NCBI GenBank assembly: GCA_018389105.1
Contig: JACATO010001025.1
Span: 62,001 to 126,000 of the forward strand
Length of the DNA: 64,000 nt
Direction of reading: 5' to 3'
Source: Nautilus pompilius
Lineage: Eukaryota; Mollusca; Cephalopoda; Nautilida; Nautilidae
The notes below the pieces were generated by a model. It saw nothing but the letters and a program-made list of their open reading frames with translations. It did no database searches and was not told the DNA's origin. Below, piece by piece: positions 1 to 12,030 of this stretch (positions are counted from its first letter, which is position 1; the number at the start of each line of letters is the position of its first letter). The position numbers and the translations under genes were made by a program.

Positions 1-21
1 TAATAATAATAATAATAATAA

Positions 22-52
<31 letters not shown>

Positions 53-61
53 AAGAAGAAG
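1..61. repeat. Compound trinucleotide microsatellite (TAA)n then (GAA)n
   Basis: About eight TAA units pass directly into about twelve GAA units. The repeat begins at or before the window edge, so its full length is unknown. Confidence 0.97.
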
Positions 62-644
62 CTATTCCGTTCCAAGTCGTCATTTTTTCAAGGGTGAAAA
101 TAAAATATAAATGCTCTTGTTCGAAAATAATGAAAACATTCAGTTAGTATTTTGTGTTGATCATCATTCTTAAATCCCGAAATTCTGTCTTAACAAAAGT
201 AGCGCCTGATGCTGTTCTTGACAGTTAAATCTGCTCGTAATATCCTCGTGGGTGAGAGAACGGGAACATCTAGAGGCGTTATCAGGAGGTCACTCGCAAA
301 CAGCTTAATGGCTTGTACTCCCTAATATGTTGGAGCTGCTACAAGACGATGCTATCAAAGCTGAAACAGAAAGGAAAAGCAGGTTGGAATATTTATTGTG
401 TCAAAAGCTTATTGAGCTCTGAGCTTTGGTGTTCATTTATTTCTTTACTTTTATTTATTTATGTATTCGCTTACAGTTGATAAGAGAAAATTGATTAATT
501 TTGTTCCTCGGAAAAACGGATTTTAAAAACACTTAAGCGAAAGGGTAAATAAATCAAATGAATGATAAACTAGAAAATAAATTTAGGAGAGACTAGGAAA
601 AGTAATTACAAAAGTAGATCAGTAATTACTAACTAAATGTAGAG
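62..644. other. Non-coding, nothing recognised
   Basis: AT-rich unique-looking sequence with stops in all frames. I see no gene, RNA or mobile element in it. Confidence 0.6.
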
Positions 645-1040
645 ATGAGGCTATAATTGATGTCATATGACGTGTAGACGAGGCTATAATGGATGTCGTA
701 CGTATGACGTGTATACGAGGCTATAATGGACATCGTATGACGTGTAGACGAGGCTATAATGGACGACGTATGACGTGTAGACGAGGCTATAATGGATGTC
801 GTATGACGTGTAGACGAGGCTATAATTGACTCATACGTATGACGTGTAGACGAGGCTATAATGGATGTCGTATGACGTGTATACGAGGCTATAATGGACG
901 ACGTATGACGTGTAGACGAGGCTATAATGGACGTCGTATGACGTGTAGACGAGGCTATAATGGACGTCGCATGACGTGTAGACGAGGCTATAATGGATGT
1001 CGTATGACGTGTAGACGAGGCTATAATGGATGTCGTATAT
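645..1040 (+). repeat. 33-bp minisatellite, about 12 copies
   Basis: The core GAGGCTATAATGGA recurs 12 times, mostly at 33-bp steps, with a few longer steps where CGTA or ACTCAT is inserted. Nearly every unit carries TATGACGTGTA, which contains the CRE half-site TGACGT. The 33-bp period is a multiple of three, so a 74-codon reading frame stays open through the later copies; that frame is a by-product of the repeat and is not called as a gene. Copies differ mainly at ATGTC/ACGTC/ACGAC after the core. Confidence 0.95.
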
Positions 1041-1310
1041 CTGTCAGGTTTCTGCTCTTTTAAATAGAACTAAAACATGGAAAAAAAAATTTTTTTTTTT
1101 CGATTTTCGGAGATACTGGTTCCTACACCGCATCCCTAATCGTCGCTGTACCTTCGAGATAAAGTCACTCAGAAAGTATCACGCACAAAGATAAGGTTTC
1201 TTACTGCTGTTTCTTCCCCTCGCTTTGTCTGCTGAGTTGTTGTCTTTTCCAAGTTTGTATACAACTTGCTGCAATGTTATTTCTACGATGTTCCTTCTGC
1301 AGCAGGACAG
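1041..1310. other. Non-coding, with an A/T homopolymer pair at about 1079-1100
   Basis: A run of A directly followed by a run of T could form a short hairpin. Nothing else is recognised. Confidence 0.6.
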
Positions 1311-1330
1311 GGTTAGGGTTAGGGTTAGGA
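1311..1330 (+). repeat. Short interstitial telomeric repeat, (GGTTAG)3
   Basis: Three perfect GGTTAG units (G-rich strand on plus) followed by GA. It is the same motif as the larger block at 20057-20188 but in the opposite orientation. Confidence 0.85.
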
Positions 1331-1439
1331 GCGTGGGTAGTGTAGCATCATCCATAGCCCAATCTCCTCGGCTCCGTTGTCAGAAATGCGAAAGACGACT
1401 GCGGGTGTTAGGCCGTAAAAAGTTCATAATAAAACTTCT

Positions 1440-1560
1440 CTTTTTCAGATGCGCAAGGAATTCTGAGTACCCGCAGGCGGTAGGTCCGTACGCCAAGCCC
1501 AGCCAGTCCAGGATTCGAACTCGAACCCTTAATCTTAGTAATGTACTGTTACCACACGCA
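1440..1560 (-). repeat. Possible tRNA-derived SINE head
   Basis: On the minus strand GGTTCGAGTTCGAATCC is followed by a TGG-rich tail. It contains GTTCGAATCC, a perfect RNA polymerase III B-box (GWTCRANNC). A plausible A-box-like stretch with TGGTAACAG lies about 35 bp upstream in that orientation. No cloverleaf folds well by eye, so a SINE head or tRNA pseudogene fits better than a working tRNA. Confidence 0.4.
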
Positions 1561-2274
1561 TACATGCACACAAAACTAAAAATAGAGAAAACCCAAAATA
1601 ATTTTTAAAAAGCAATATTAATACAGATAAATTTATTTTTTCAGACTGATGATAATCAATGGTCATCAACAAAAAACAAACCAAACTCGAGTCTGGTTGG
1701 ACGCGAATTAACGATAAAGAGTCACCGAAAGTTTTTATTTTTATTTGAGATAAAACTGAGATGTTTGGTGAAACGGAGACTTTTGAAGTTTCAGATCAGG
1801 AAAGAATGACCAAATTTATAGTCAGTATCTGCATTGTGCGATCCGTCCGTAGAGAAATACGGTTGGGTCATTAAACGAAATTAAGCAGTATAATTCAAGG
1901 TTTGAAAATAAGACATTAAATTCTACAAAAGGATGAGAGGAAGCACGGAGCTTTGATGAAGATATCATTAATCGAAAAGAACGACACCATAAATAGGAAG
2001 TGGTCCGTTAACTAACCTCTTTTGAAACAGTGCGTCAGAGTCTTGGTTGTACTTTACGTACACTATAACTAATTACATTTGTAGTAAAATCTGGTATTAT
2101 CCCGCAATAAAATGACACTTTCTTTTTTAAAAATTAGAAAAAATAAAGATATATTTAAACTCTATAACACGAAGTATAAACAAAATTGGGATATTTATGA
2201 AGTTGGGATGCAACTATCTCACATTATGGTAAAATCAGTAAATCTAGGTTTATGGAAAACAGAAATATCGGCAT
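1561..2274. other. Non-coding, nothing recognised
   Basis: AT-rich sequence without an extended reading frame or an obvious repeat. Confidence 0.6.
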
Positions 2275-2519
<245 letters not shown>

Positions 2520-5410
2520 GTTGCTGTTCTTGTTATAGAGTGAATCAAGGAATGACAATTTATTCAACTTTATAGCATATGTCAAGCTGATGTATAACAA
2601 AATGTTGCTAGTGGAATCAACAGAAGACAACGGTAGTGTACTTTCATCATACCCACATTTAAAATTGAGTAGTTGACCATTGTACCAAAGAACCTGTTTC
2701 TCACTAGAAGACATGAAGATGTAGCCAGGGGAGGCTCAAGGAAAACCCAACCAGTTTTGAGTATAGAGATTTTTTATCAAATGAAAACGCAGACATCAGT
2801 CGTAACACAAACTATACAGATGACGAACCACTGGTTTTGAAATTCCAGGTGAATCTATAGAACTGTGCTGAAGTTTGGCAGTACGTGCACAGGCTTATAC
2901 GTAAGAGGTGTGTACGTTAGTGGGTAATGATACAGAAAAGTTGGCATGGTTATTGAAGTTAACACTAGAAATATCTCTTTTTACAGTGACGTCACTGATA
3001 GAAATAGGTTGCAAGAATTTAAAAATAAAAATAAATTTGAAACGTTAAACGAGCTTCGTAGGACAGTCTGGAGTTTTGGAGGAGACTATATAATTCTCCA
3101 GGCTGCGACCAAAAGGTCTAAAAATGTGTATTCATATATTATAATCATTTTTAATTGTTAATAAAGGTTTTTAAAGGTCTTGCTCAATGTGTTTTACGTA
3201 AAGAGTGGTTATTTCTATCACAAATTTTAAAAAAATGGTAATATCTAACACCACATCCTTAACTTTACTGATGTGGTTCAGTTTTATTTAGAATGTCACC
3301 AGAAGATCCCTTATCGAGACGAATAGCAACAGATGTTTACTTTATTTCTGATAAATTATAAAGAGCTTCACATTCAGAAAGGGTAAGATTTTAAAATACT
3401 GCTCCTGTATACTGATGAAAACATCATTTCGATAGGTAGTAATAAACCATGAGAAAGTTCTAGAAGTTCGAATTGATTCAAAGTATACGAATATTAAATG
3501 CTTCCTTAGAAAAAGCAAAAAAATGGTGAAGTTTTTGTTATGTTCTATCTGAAGGTGATATAATATTTAACAAAAACAAAGAACTTCGAATTAAAATACG
3601 AGAGATATTCGCAGACTTCACTCCTGTATTTCAGAGTTTGAATATCTTAATCATATAGTTAGGATTCTAATTTAGAAGAAATTTATCTATTTCAAATTTC
3701 AAAGTTTAAAGAGAATTTGATTAAACAATTTGAACTGATACACAAGGCTGCTAACTTCTTCATCAACCGAATATCAAGTTTCGGGGCAGCAGGTTTAATT
3801 CGAACCTCTTCTTTTATTGATGAAGTCAGTTAAGAGAAAACTGGGTAATTACAAAATTTTAATTGTAACAAAAGAAACTAGAAAAAAACAACAACAACAA
3901 CATCATAAAGCAGTAAAATCACCACAATAGAGCGAGGAATAAAACCTTGTTAACTAAGGGCCGGATTTAGCGATTGTAAGCATGCATATTTAATTCATGG
4001 ACATGTGCAACATTGGTATCCTAAGGCCGTCTGCGAGAGAGACGAGCATCCGGTCGGCCACGAGAGGTTCGCGCATCGTGTTCCATCTGTCTGGCGGAGA
4101 ACATCCAGCCCTTTCGCAGTCATTAAAGTTAAATGACGAATTATTTTGGTTTCTGCATAACGTCACGATACTTTGCACATTTCCCCCCAAACCTTTTAAA
4201 ATTCTTGAATTCAAGAATGGTTATCCCCCAAACGTTTCCGCTCGTTTTAAAAAAGAGATAAAGCAAATTTTTGTGCCTTTTTTTATCTCTCTATTAACTC
4301 GCATTTTCTTTTTTTTTCTTTCCATTCACAGATTTTGTTCAATTTGATTTTTACTGTTTTTTGTGGTGGAAGGGTTAACCGTTTATTTGGCAATAATGGA
4401 CTAATTATTTTTGTCTGGAAATGTAGCGCTTTTAGTTAGAATGCATATTCTGTGATGCTCAGTTTCCTCCAAAGTACTGACTGGGGAAGATTCTCTCGGA
4501 GGAATTTGCTGAAGGTAAGCGGTGTCGCGAAAGAAAATTACCTCGTTAGTGCCATGTTTACAGGAGCCGTTACAAGAACTGGCGCTGATGCTTTGCCCCT
4601 ACAAACAATTCCACCTGAGCTAATGTCCGGGGGGGGCCAAGGATCCAGCCATTTCGGCGCTTAACATGCCGAAGGTGAAGTGAGTTTTTATATTAAATTT
4701 AGGCTTTAGATTTACGCCTAAAAGGAAGATTAGCTGTTAATGGTCTTCTCGATGAAGACAATAAAACGAATTATCCCCCGTTTTAGCCAATGCGCTGTTA
4801 TGGGCAGAAACACCTGATATTTGGCTTCGCGCAGCTATTTGGAATTTCGCTTCGCCGATCGGCCAACCAACGGTTGTCTTCCCAGGCGAACACACGTCGT
4901 TGATTCCGTCGCCCGGTCGTCTTCTACCGGACTGAAAATCTGCGGACCCCATCCCTTACCGCTGTTAAACAAATTCCTCGAGGGAACCAAATCAGCTTCC
5001 GTGATCGCAACAAATCGTTCTTTCGTTGGTAATCATTGCCGGATGACCGGACACTACCGACTGATACGCAGAAAGATCGCTCACCGTTTAATCGAAACTA
5101 AAGTAGCTAATAGTCGTCACCGGCCTCCTGAGCAGCTTCTCGATGAGCAGGGATCTTTCTAAATCGGGGACCACCTGGTACTATGGTCCTTGTTTTTCTT
5201 GCAGCTTCAGCTTTCTTGTCTGCTTTATGTCTCTAGTTTTGTTTTTTTTTTAAATATCCGTCTGCAGAAATAAATACCCCCTTTTTTTTGTTAGTTCCCT
5301 TTTTTTTTATTATTATTGTTCGCTGTGCTGAAGATCTCTCAGCCGCAATCACGTTGCGACTTACCCTTCTTGCCGTCGTTGCGGCGACGAACAACACACA
5401 AGCAGATCCA
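2520..5410. other. Non-coding; single CRE at 2987; nothing else recognised
   Basis: Mostly AT-rich with a more GC-rich patch at 4.4-5.2 kb. An exact TGACGTCA palindrome extended to AGTGACGTCACT lies at 2985-2996. Frames of 70-116 codons occur on both strands but overlap one another and show no domain that I recognise. Confidence 0.55.
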
Positions 5411-5740
5411 AACTTATCATTACCCGTATAACTCAGGGCTGACTTATCATTACCCGTATAACTCAGGGCTAACTTATCATTACCCGTATAACTCAGGGCT
5501 AACTTATCATTACCCGTATAACTCAGGGCTAACTTATCATTACCCGTATAACTCAGGGCTGACTTATCATTACCCGTATAACTCAGGGCTGACTTATCAT
5601 TACCCGTATAACTCAGGGCTAACTTATCATTACCCGTATAACTCAGGGCTAACTTATCATTACCCGTATAACTCAGGGCTAACTTATCATTACCCGTATA
5701 ACTCAGGGCTAACTTATCATTACCCGTATAACTCAGGGCT
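5411..5740 (+). repeat. 30-bp minisatellite, exactly 11 copies
   Basis: Eleven head-to-tail 30-bp units in perfect register. The only visible variation is the first base of the unit (A in eight copies, G at 5441, 5561 and 5591). The unit begins ACTTATCATTACCCGTATAA after that base. Because 30 is a multiple of three, a 157-codon frame (5316-5789) is open through the array and would repeat the ten residues TYHYPYNSGL. No promoter, splice site or homology supports translation. The near identity points to recent expansion or homogenisation. Confidence 0.98.
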
Positions 5741-7352
5741 TTCGAGAAGTTATCTTCGCCGACTAAGATCGATTCTTGTTAAGAGCTAACCAAAGAATTA
5801 CCACGAAGACCCTGTCACTAACGAGTGTACTGTTAGCGAACGGTCCACTCTCTGCCAGAACCACCCGCTCTTGGCTTTGGTTAAGGAAAAACGTTTCCCT
5901 TTTATTTAATCTAAACTTTGGGGCGCATTTATTCGACCCCGGCTAGAAATTTATCTCCAGAAACTAACGAACCGGAGGAAACTCGGCGTGGCCATTTTTT
6001 CACGGTCCGTGCAATCTTGACTCATCATTCAACGTCGGTATAAACAACCAGGGGAAATAAGGAAAGCAGGTGGTCATCATCAACTTTAGCATCTGAAAGA
6101 AGAACAGGGTTGTGATCTTATCCCAACATCTAACTGATCTGAACAAAACCAGACAAGTCTAATTCCTTGAACATTTAGAAGGTTTAAACTAACAGAGCCT
6201 AGTAATTTTAATAATCTTAAATAATTCTAATAGTATCAGGCGATGTAACCACTTTAAGACCCTAAACAACACTAGATAATTGCGATTTTCTTAAACATTA
6301 AGGGGCCTAAACAAAAGCTTAAAATTTCAATTATCTTAATCACCAAAACAGCTGTTAAACGTCTGGAATACTTTTACGGACCTCGGAAAGAACGTAGATC
6401 AGGTGACATTAAGATTTAACTCACTACCTGTTTTACCTTATTTTAAAAGAAGGGGGGGAAGGGGCCAATATTAAAGTAAGGAAACAAACCCTGCTACAAG
6501 GTGATTCTGTAAAATCGGTTTAAACTCCCTCGGATGTAACATCTTCAAATAAATAATTTTCACGCGCTTTTGTTATTTGATTTATTTTCTTTTTAATTCG
6601 AGAAAAAAATTTAAAGAGATAACCGGGAAAGATGGGAAATGGTTTGGTGGTACTGTCTGGGTCGCGTGAGTATTTGGTGCCCACAGCTCGGCTGAGGACA
6701 CATCGGAAGACGTGGCGATTTTCAATTAATTCCTGTAACTCGGAGTCCTTCCCTTGGGTGAGGAAAGCTCACGGGGATTAGCAGACCTCATTTATTTTAC
6801 TAAGTCCTATCGCGATGTTAGTCACTTTCAAATAAGACCCGGCACGGCAGCCGGGGGAGGCCAGGCTCCAGACGAACTGCTGGCGACACGGTTTTATTAA
6901 TCTAAGAGTCGACAACGCCGACTTATTTTCTAACTTTGAGAAAACGTAGGTGAAGAGATATGTTGCTGTCTGCACTACCCGGGAGGCGGGGTGGCGGCAT
7001 ACCGCAGCTTGAACAAGCGCCTGCACGACAGTGCGAACCAACTGAATAGCACGGGAAAATCCTACGTTGGCGAACTAGAGAAATCCACACCGCTGACCAA
7101 TTACCAACTCGTCCCCGGGGCTGAAAGAAACGGAAACGAGGCGGAGCGCCGTCATTGGTGATCAGGTATTTTTGTTTAAGGGACAAAGTAAAGCTGTGGC
7201 AATTATCCTTTGTCGAAAACTACAAACAGGAATGAGAATAGTGTTACCTGAAACATATACTCTTGTTAACCCTTAATTACAAGGGGGGGTATATTTCTGA
7301 CTTTGGGTGCAATTCCAAGGATGATATCTGGCTCTCCACGGAAAAGTGTGAA
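5741..7352. other. Non-coding, nothing recognised
   Basis: Mixed-composition sequence with no repeat or gene that I can identify. Overlapping minus-strand frames at 6778-7186 have no recognisable domain. Confidence 0.55.
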
Positions 7353-7615
7353 CTCTCTCTCTCTCTCTCTCTGTGTGTACTGACGTCATCTCTCTCTTTG
7401 TCTGTACTGACGTCATCTCTCTCTTTGTCTGTACTGACATCATCTCTCTCTCTCTCTCTGTGTGTGTACTGACGTAATCTCTCTCTTTGTCTATACTGAC
7501 GTCATCTCTCTCTTTGTCTGTACTGACGTCATCTCTCTCTCTCTTCTCTGTACTGATGTCATCTCTGTCTCTCTTCTCTCTCTGTACTGACGTCATCTCT
7601 CTCTCTCTCTCTCTG
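7353..7615 (+). repeat. CT microsatellite carrying CRE octamers (array A)
   Basis: The motif GTACTGACGTCATCTCTC is repeated, separated by short (CT)n and TTTGTCT linkers. Exact TGACGTCA octamers start at 7381, 7408, 7497, 7524 and 7588. One-mismatch versions lie at 7435 (TGACATCA), 7470 (TGACGTAA) and 7554 (TGATGTCA). Spacing is 27-64 bp. The octamer is the palindromic consensus of CREB/ATF bZIP factors; whether anything binds here is unknown. Confidence 0.95.
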
Positions 7616-8506
7616 TTTCGATAGACCACCGTGGTTTTCGGACAAAGCTTTATAAAATGAAGCTAGATAACAAGAAAAGCTGACTATTAGAGAACTCTAC
7701 CAAAGAGAGAAGGATAAAAGAAAACATTTAAACAAAAAGTCAAGCTCTACAATTCCATCTTATTTAAAAGCCTATTACTGTTTTCTCAAAGAGCAGCTGA
7801 AATTATTTTAATTGCACACAGCTTCACGTGACTTTCTGTCATGATATATTTAATTTTAAAAAAAACTTCGAAATCGGTAATTATTTTCCATTTCTTACTG
7901 CAAAGGCTTTTATAAGTGCAAAGACAAACACAAATCTCAGATATTTGCCGTGTTTTTATCTGACTCGGTCCGCACGGTAATTCTCGATACATTTCACGAT
8001 TACACGCTAATGTCAGGATTTGTTTTGCCTCTTTATCATTTCTACAGAAAAAACAAAGTCATTTAATTAAATATAAAATTTTAGCGCTGTTTTCATCACT
8101 AAAGATCCGCTACCATCTAATGAGCTGCTAAGGTGTAAAGGGTGATCACAATCCAGGAACGGCTCAGCTCCTTAGCTAATTTTCTTCTTACTCTTTCTCA
8201 CAATCCACGCTCACCGATTTCCTTACATTTGAAAATAAAGAGACTTTCTAGGGCTTTATCTGGCGAAATCAGAAGTGCCGGGCCCCCTTTTGTGGCTCAT
8301 AATCGGCAACGTTTCCTAGCGGACAACCGCGACACTACACTTGTACACCAAAGTTGTCTCCCTTGTAGACAATCGGCGTACAAAACAACAGCAGATATAA
8401 TAGCTCTACCAGACACTTAATTTTTTAAATATATATATTCTAATGCAATTCAAAGTTAGATGGCTGTCTGTATAACATTAGTAAATCCTGACAGCTGGAA
8501 ATCAGT
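7616..8506. other. Non-coding, nothing recognised
   Basis: AT-rich unique-looking sequence. The short frames on both strands lack recognisable domains. Confidence 0.6.
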
Positions 8507-8531
8507 GAGAGAGAGAGAGAGATGACGTCAG

Positions 8532-8577
<46 letters not shown>

Positions 8578-8582
8578 GAGAG
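8507..8582 (-). repeat. GA microsatellite with one CRE octamer (array B)
   Basis: (GA)n interrupted by GAGATGACGTCAGTACAGAG, the reverse complement of the unit in array A. The exact TGACGTCA lies at 8523-8530. Same repeat family in inverted orientation. Confidence 0.95.
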
Positions 8583-11500
8583 CGTCTGCAATGTCGCAGC
8601 CATTTTCCATGGCAAACTGACTGGTTAAAACTGCTTTGCAAATGTGAACAAGCGAGTAATACACAGGCTGCCCACCGCTTGCTATTACAATTCGCTTTGT
8701 CTTTATTTTACTGAACATTCGCACGAAATCGATTTCGTTGATTTGTTGTTGTTGTTGTTGGGGGGGGTTATCAAGCACCTCCGATGACGTATTAAGGCGC
8801 CAGCTGTGGCCACTCCAGCGAGTTAACCACAAACAGACACCTTTACGCTTGCAAAGCAAAACACATTATTATCCGCCTCGCTGGATCTTTTGTTCTGTGC
8901 GCCGTTGTTTTGTTGACCAAACAAACGTGAGCTACTTTTGATTTTAGCTTTCATAAAAGCCTAGTGTCCGTACCAACACCGTTTATGGTTTGACTTCCTC
9001 CATCTACAAGACAACTGCGTCCCACACCTGGATGGTTTGGGGACGGCCCCTCCGGACTCTTCGACGTCGGCATTTAATTTTGATAATGAAAAAAAGAAAG
9101 CGAAAGTTAAATTATCGGTCAACAAAACTGAATGCATCTCGAAACGTTTGATCTTCTCGGCTAACGGGGAGTATTAAATTTGTTATCCTATTATTAGTTT
9201 GTTTGTGTAGCCAGTTGCAATATTATTAAAAATAAAGCCGATGCCGGTATGAGAAATTATCCGAACACCGCCCCACTCTTCCGTCATCCGTCCCCTGCCC
9301 AATTCACAGCGGATATCGCTCTTGGTGACCGAGCGTTGACTCCGCCCCTGATTGCGATTTGGTCGCTGCCATAGGAAAGTGTAGACCGGCGAGGTCACGT
9401 CAAGCCGCCTTCCTTCCACAACACCCACCTTCATCGCGGCGTCACGAGTTATTTCCCCTGAACTGCGTTTTGAGCCACTAGGAAAAACGCTTCGCGCTTG
9501 TTGTTGTGACGTAATACACTTCTCGTGGTTTACGGGAGCGTGACGTAAATATTTCCGATAAATCCATTAAGGTGCCTTTTAGCAGATTTGATCGATGCGT
9601 TTCGTCCGCAACAGTTTCCTACTTTTGTCGATTCCTCCCCCCCCTTAATGTACAGTCCACACCGAGGAATAATAGCTTCCGCGTCCGTAGCTTATAATCC
9701 TTTCTCTCGCCAACTTAGTTTCCTTCGGAGGCGGGCTGATTAGCTTAGATCTCTTGGACGAACTTTTTACCTGGGATCTGGACTCCCGCAGCATGTTGCG
9801 GGCTCAACTGGCCACCATACCGACGGCAGGAATCGCCGCACCTACCGTCTACTGCTAGAACCTTTTCTCACACGATGTTCATACCCTTTCCTTCTCCTCC
9901 TCCTCCTACCCCCCAAACCACTTTAGACCAGCTCAGTCTTCGGCGAACTCCCTCTCTTATCTGGTTTTACATCATTCGTTTGGTGCTGCGGTACGTTTTC
10001 GTCGCAACGAGTAAATACACGCGCGTGTTGTCGTCCATCGTGTCCTCACATGGAAATGGTTACAATGTAAACCAGGTCTATCCTTTCCTTCTCGCCTTGT
10101 TGATGTTGTTGAGTAAAGAGAATCCCAGCTCTCGCCCCGTTATTGGTATAAAAGAAGCATAATTTTAAACCAAAGTCATCGTGAAGACATGTACAGCGCC
10201 GTAAGGATTGGTGAACCGTGAGAGAGGAAATCCCTATTCCGCTCAAACTGGCCCGATGTTTCTTTTTGTACAGCCGATAAAAACAGTTTACATCCTCGCG
10301 ATCTCCACCTGATGGAGCCCTGACTGCTTAATACTGTAGGAGCAGGAAGGCTGCTGTGAAGATCGGCGGGGAAACTGCTAGAAACCACTGAGACTGCCGA
10401 ACGGGCAGCAGGGTAGCTGCGGCTTAAAAATTCGTACATTAAGTGGATAGTGCCCAGGTAAGTTGATGGACAGTGAAGGACTAATCACCTCATTTCTGTT
10501 ATGCCTACTTCCCTTAAGTAATAGGCCTGAGTCCGTTGAAGTAGAAACTCGTCGGGCTTATCCAAAGGTTTTGATTTGCAGACCCTTCATACTTTTGGAA
10601 TTTTATAAGATCGATAGTTTTATAATTAAATCGACTTCTGATAACTAAGTATGAAGTCCTTCTTCGTACTACCCCATCACGACAGTCCATTCAAACTCCA
10701 TATTTTCCTGCGCTTGAGTCCACTCTTTCCCGGAAAATCAGTCACAATTTTGCCGCATCTGCAAGAAATTGGCTGTCGGAACGAAACAAATCGTTTGTGC
10801 CACGAGACCGACAGCCTCACCACACTTGATTCGATCCATTTCATTTTGCGGTAATACTCAAAATTCTTCGAAAGAATTAACCAGTGTACATCACACGAGA
10901 GTAAGCAATTCAGAAGATTTCTTTAAAGAGAGAGTAAGACAACAGAATCGGCTTTACCATAAAAAAATATAAGAATTTAGTTATTCTTTGGAAACTTTCC
11001 AAACAATACAGTATCCTCACAAAAACATGTATTATTGTCTCCGACATCGTTTTGGAGAATAAATTGAAGAGCAAGCAGATCATCGTTTAATGCGATATCG
11101 GCAGTCGGCCTATTTTTCAATCAGTCCTCGATACCAAAGTCAAAACCAGACCAAGTAAGCTACTAAAAGGTCAATGTCTTCAAAGACGTGGTCATGCAGC
11201 TTCAAATTACGCACCTGGGAAGTTACCTGTGAAAACGTTTTGGCACGTGGAGGAAATACTGGCTTCTTGACTCGGTTACCTGGCTTCAGACGCTGTGGAC
11301 ATCCAAAGCCGAATACATCTGATGGTTGTGGCGGTTACCACTAATTTACTGCGATGGATAGAACTGTTCTTTGTATTTAAACTTCATCGAGGAGATGTGA
11401 GTGCGAAAGACAGCGTGTGGTTAATAAAATAAGTAGGGACAGTCGCGCCTCGGTTGGTGCCGTGACACTCTTCCGTTTAGGAGAGCGGAGCTGATGGTCA

Positions 11501-11753
11501 TTATCAAGATTAACGCTATTACCAGTATCACTTCTACACTGATAACTGCTCAAAATAGTTTTTAGAAATCTTTAATAACGTTTTAATAATCATTGGAAGA
11601 GAATTGGCTCTCCAGCTATTGGAAGCTCGCACACTTTCGATAACAAAATGTTCCCTTTTTCTTCTTTTTTTTCATTTACTGACGGACGACACAGGTGATA
11701 GGGGGCAGGAAAACTAGCGCTGTGTCCATTTGTAGATCGGTACCTAGATAATC
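8583..11753. other. Non-coding; two TGACGTAA sites; (CTC)n patch
   Basis: Two TGACGTAA motifs (CREB/ATF-C/EBP type) lie 34 bp apart at 9507-9514 and 9541-9548 in a CpG-rich patch. A short CTC repeat sits near 9893-9907. No gene is recognised; the frames of 60-139 codons overlap on both strands without a recognisable domain. Confidence 0.5.
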
Positions 11754-12030
11754 GGCGTCGTGGCGTAGTGGGTAGGGAGTTCGCTCGTTCGTCAATCCTC
11801 GAGGCAGGGGGGGGTTCGATCCCCGGTGGGGGTAGGAGGCCTATGCTGCCAGCTGATAAGCGACAAAAGTCCGAAACAGCTGTTCACCTCTGGACACTGA
11901 TATTCATCTTGATTTCAACCTGGAGACGGAATGGGTTCAACCAGTTCGTAAAATGCCCTAGACGCCCCTCTCGGGGTGCCCCAACGATCTATGGGTTATG
12001 GGACAAATGAAGATATAGATAAACAAAGTG
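11754..12030 (+). repeat. tRNA-derived SINE
   Basis: An A-box TGGCGTAGTGGG (11761-11772) matches TRGYNNARNNGG at every position. A B-box GGTTCGATCCC lies at 11813-11823, about 50 bp downstream, as in tRNA genes. The sequence does not close as a tRNA; it continues for about 200 bp of unrelated body, including CTGGAGACGGAATGGGTTCA and a CGCCCCTCTCGGGGTGCCCC hairpin, and ends near GATATAGATAA. That layout is typical of a SINE transcribed by RNA polymerase III and copied by a LINE. No target-site duplication was identified. Confidence 0.75.

Noticed and set aside
5411..5740. CRISPR array
   Set aside because: The 30-bp units abut without spacers, and the context is eukaryotic.
5316..5789. 157-codon protein with a TYHYPYNSGL repeat
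   Set aside because: The frame is open because the repeat period is a multiple of three; flanks show no coding signal.
11754..11830. Functional tRNA gene
   Set aside because: A and B boxes are good, but acceptor ends do not pair by eye and the sequence continues into a SINE body.
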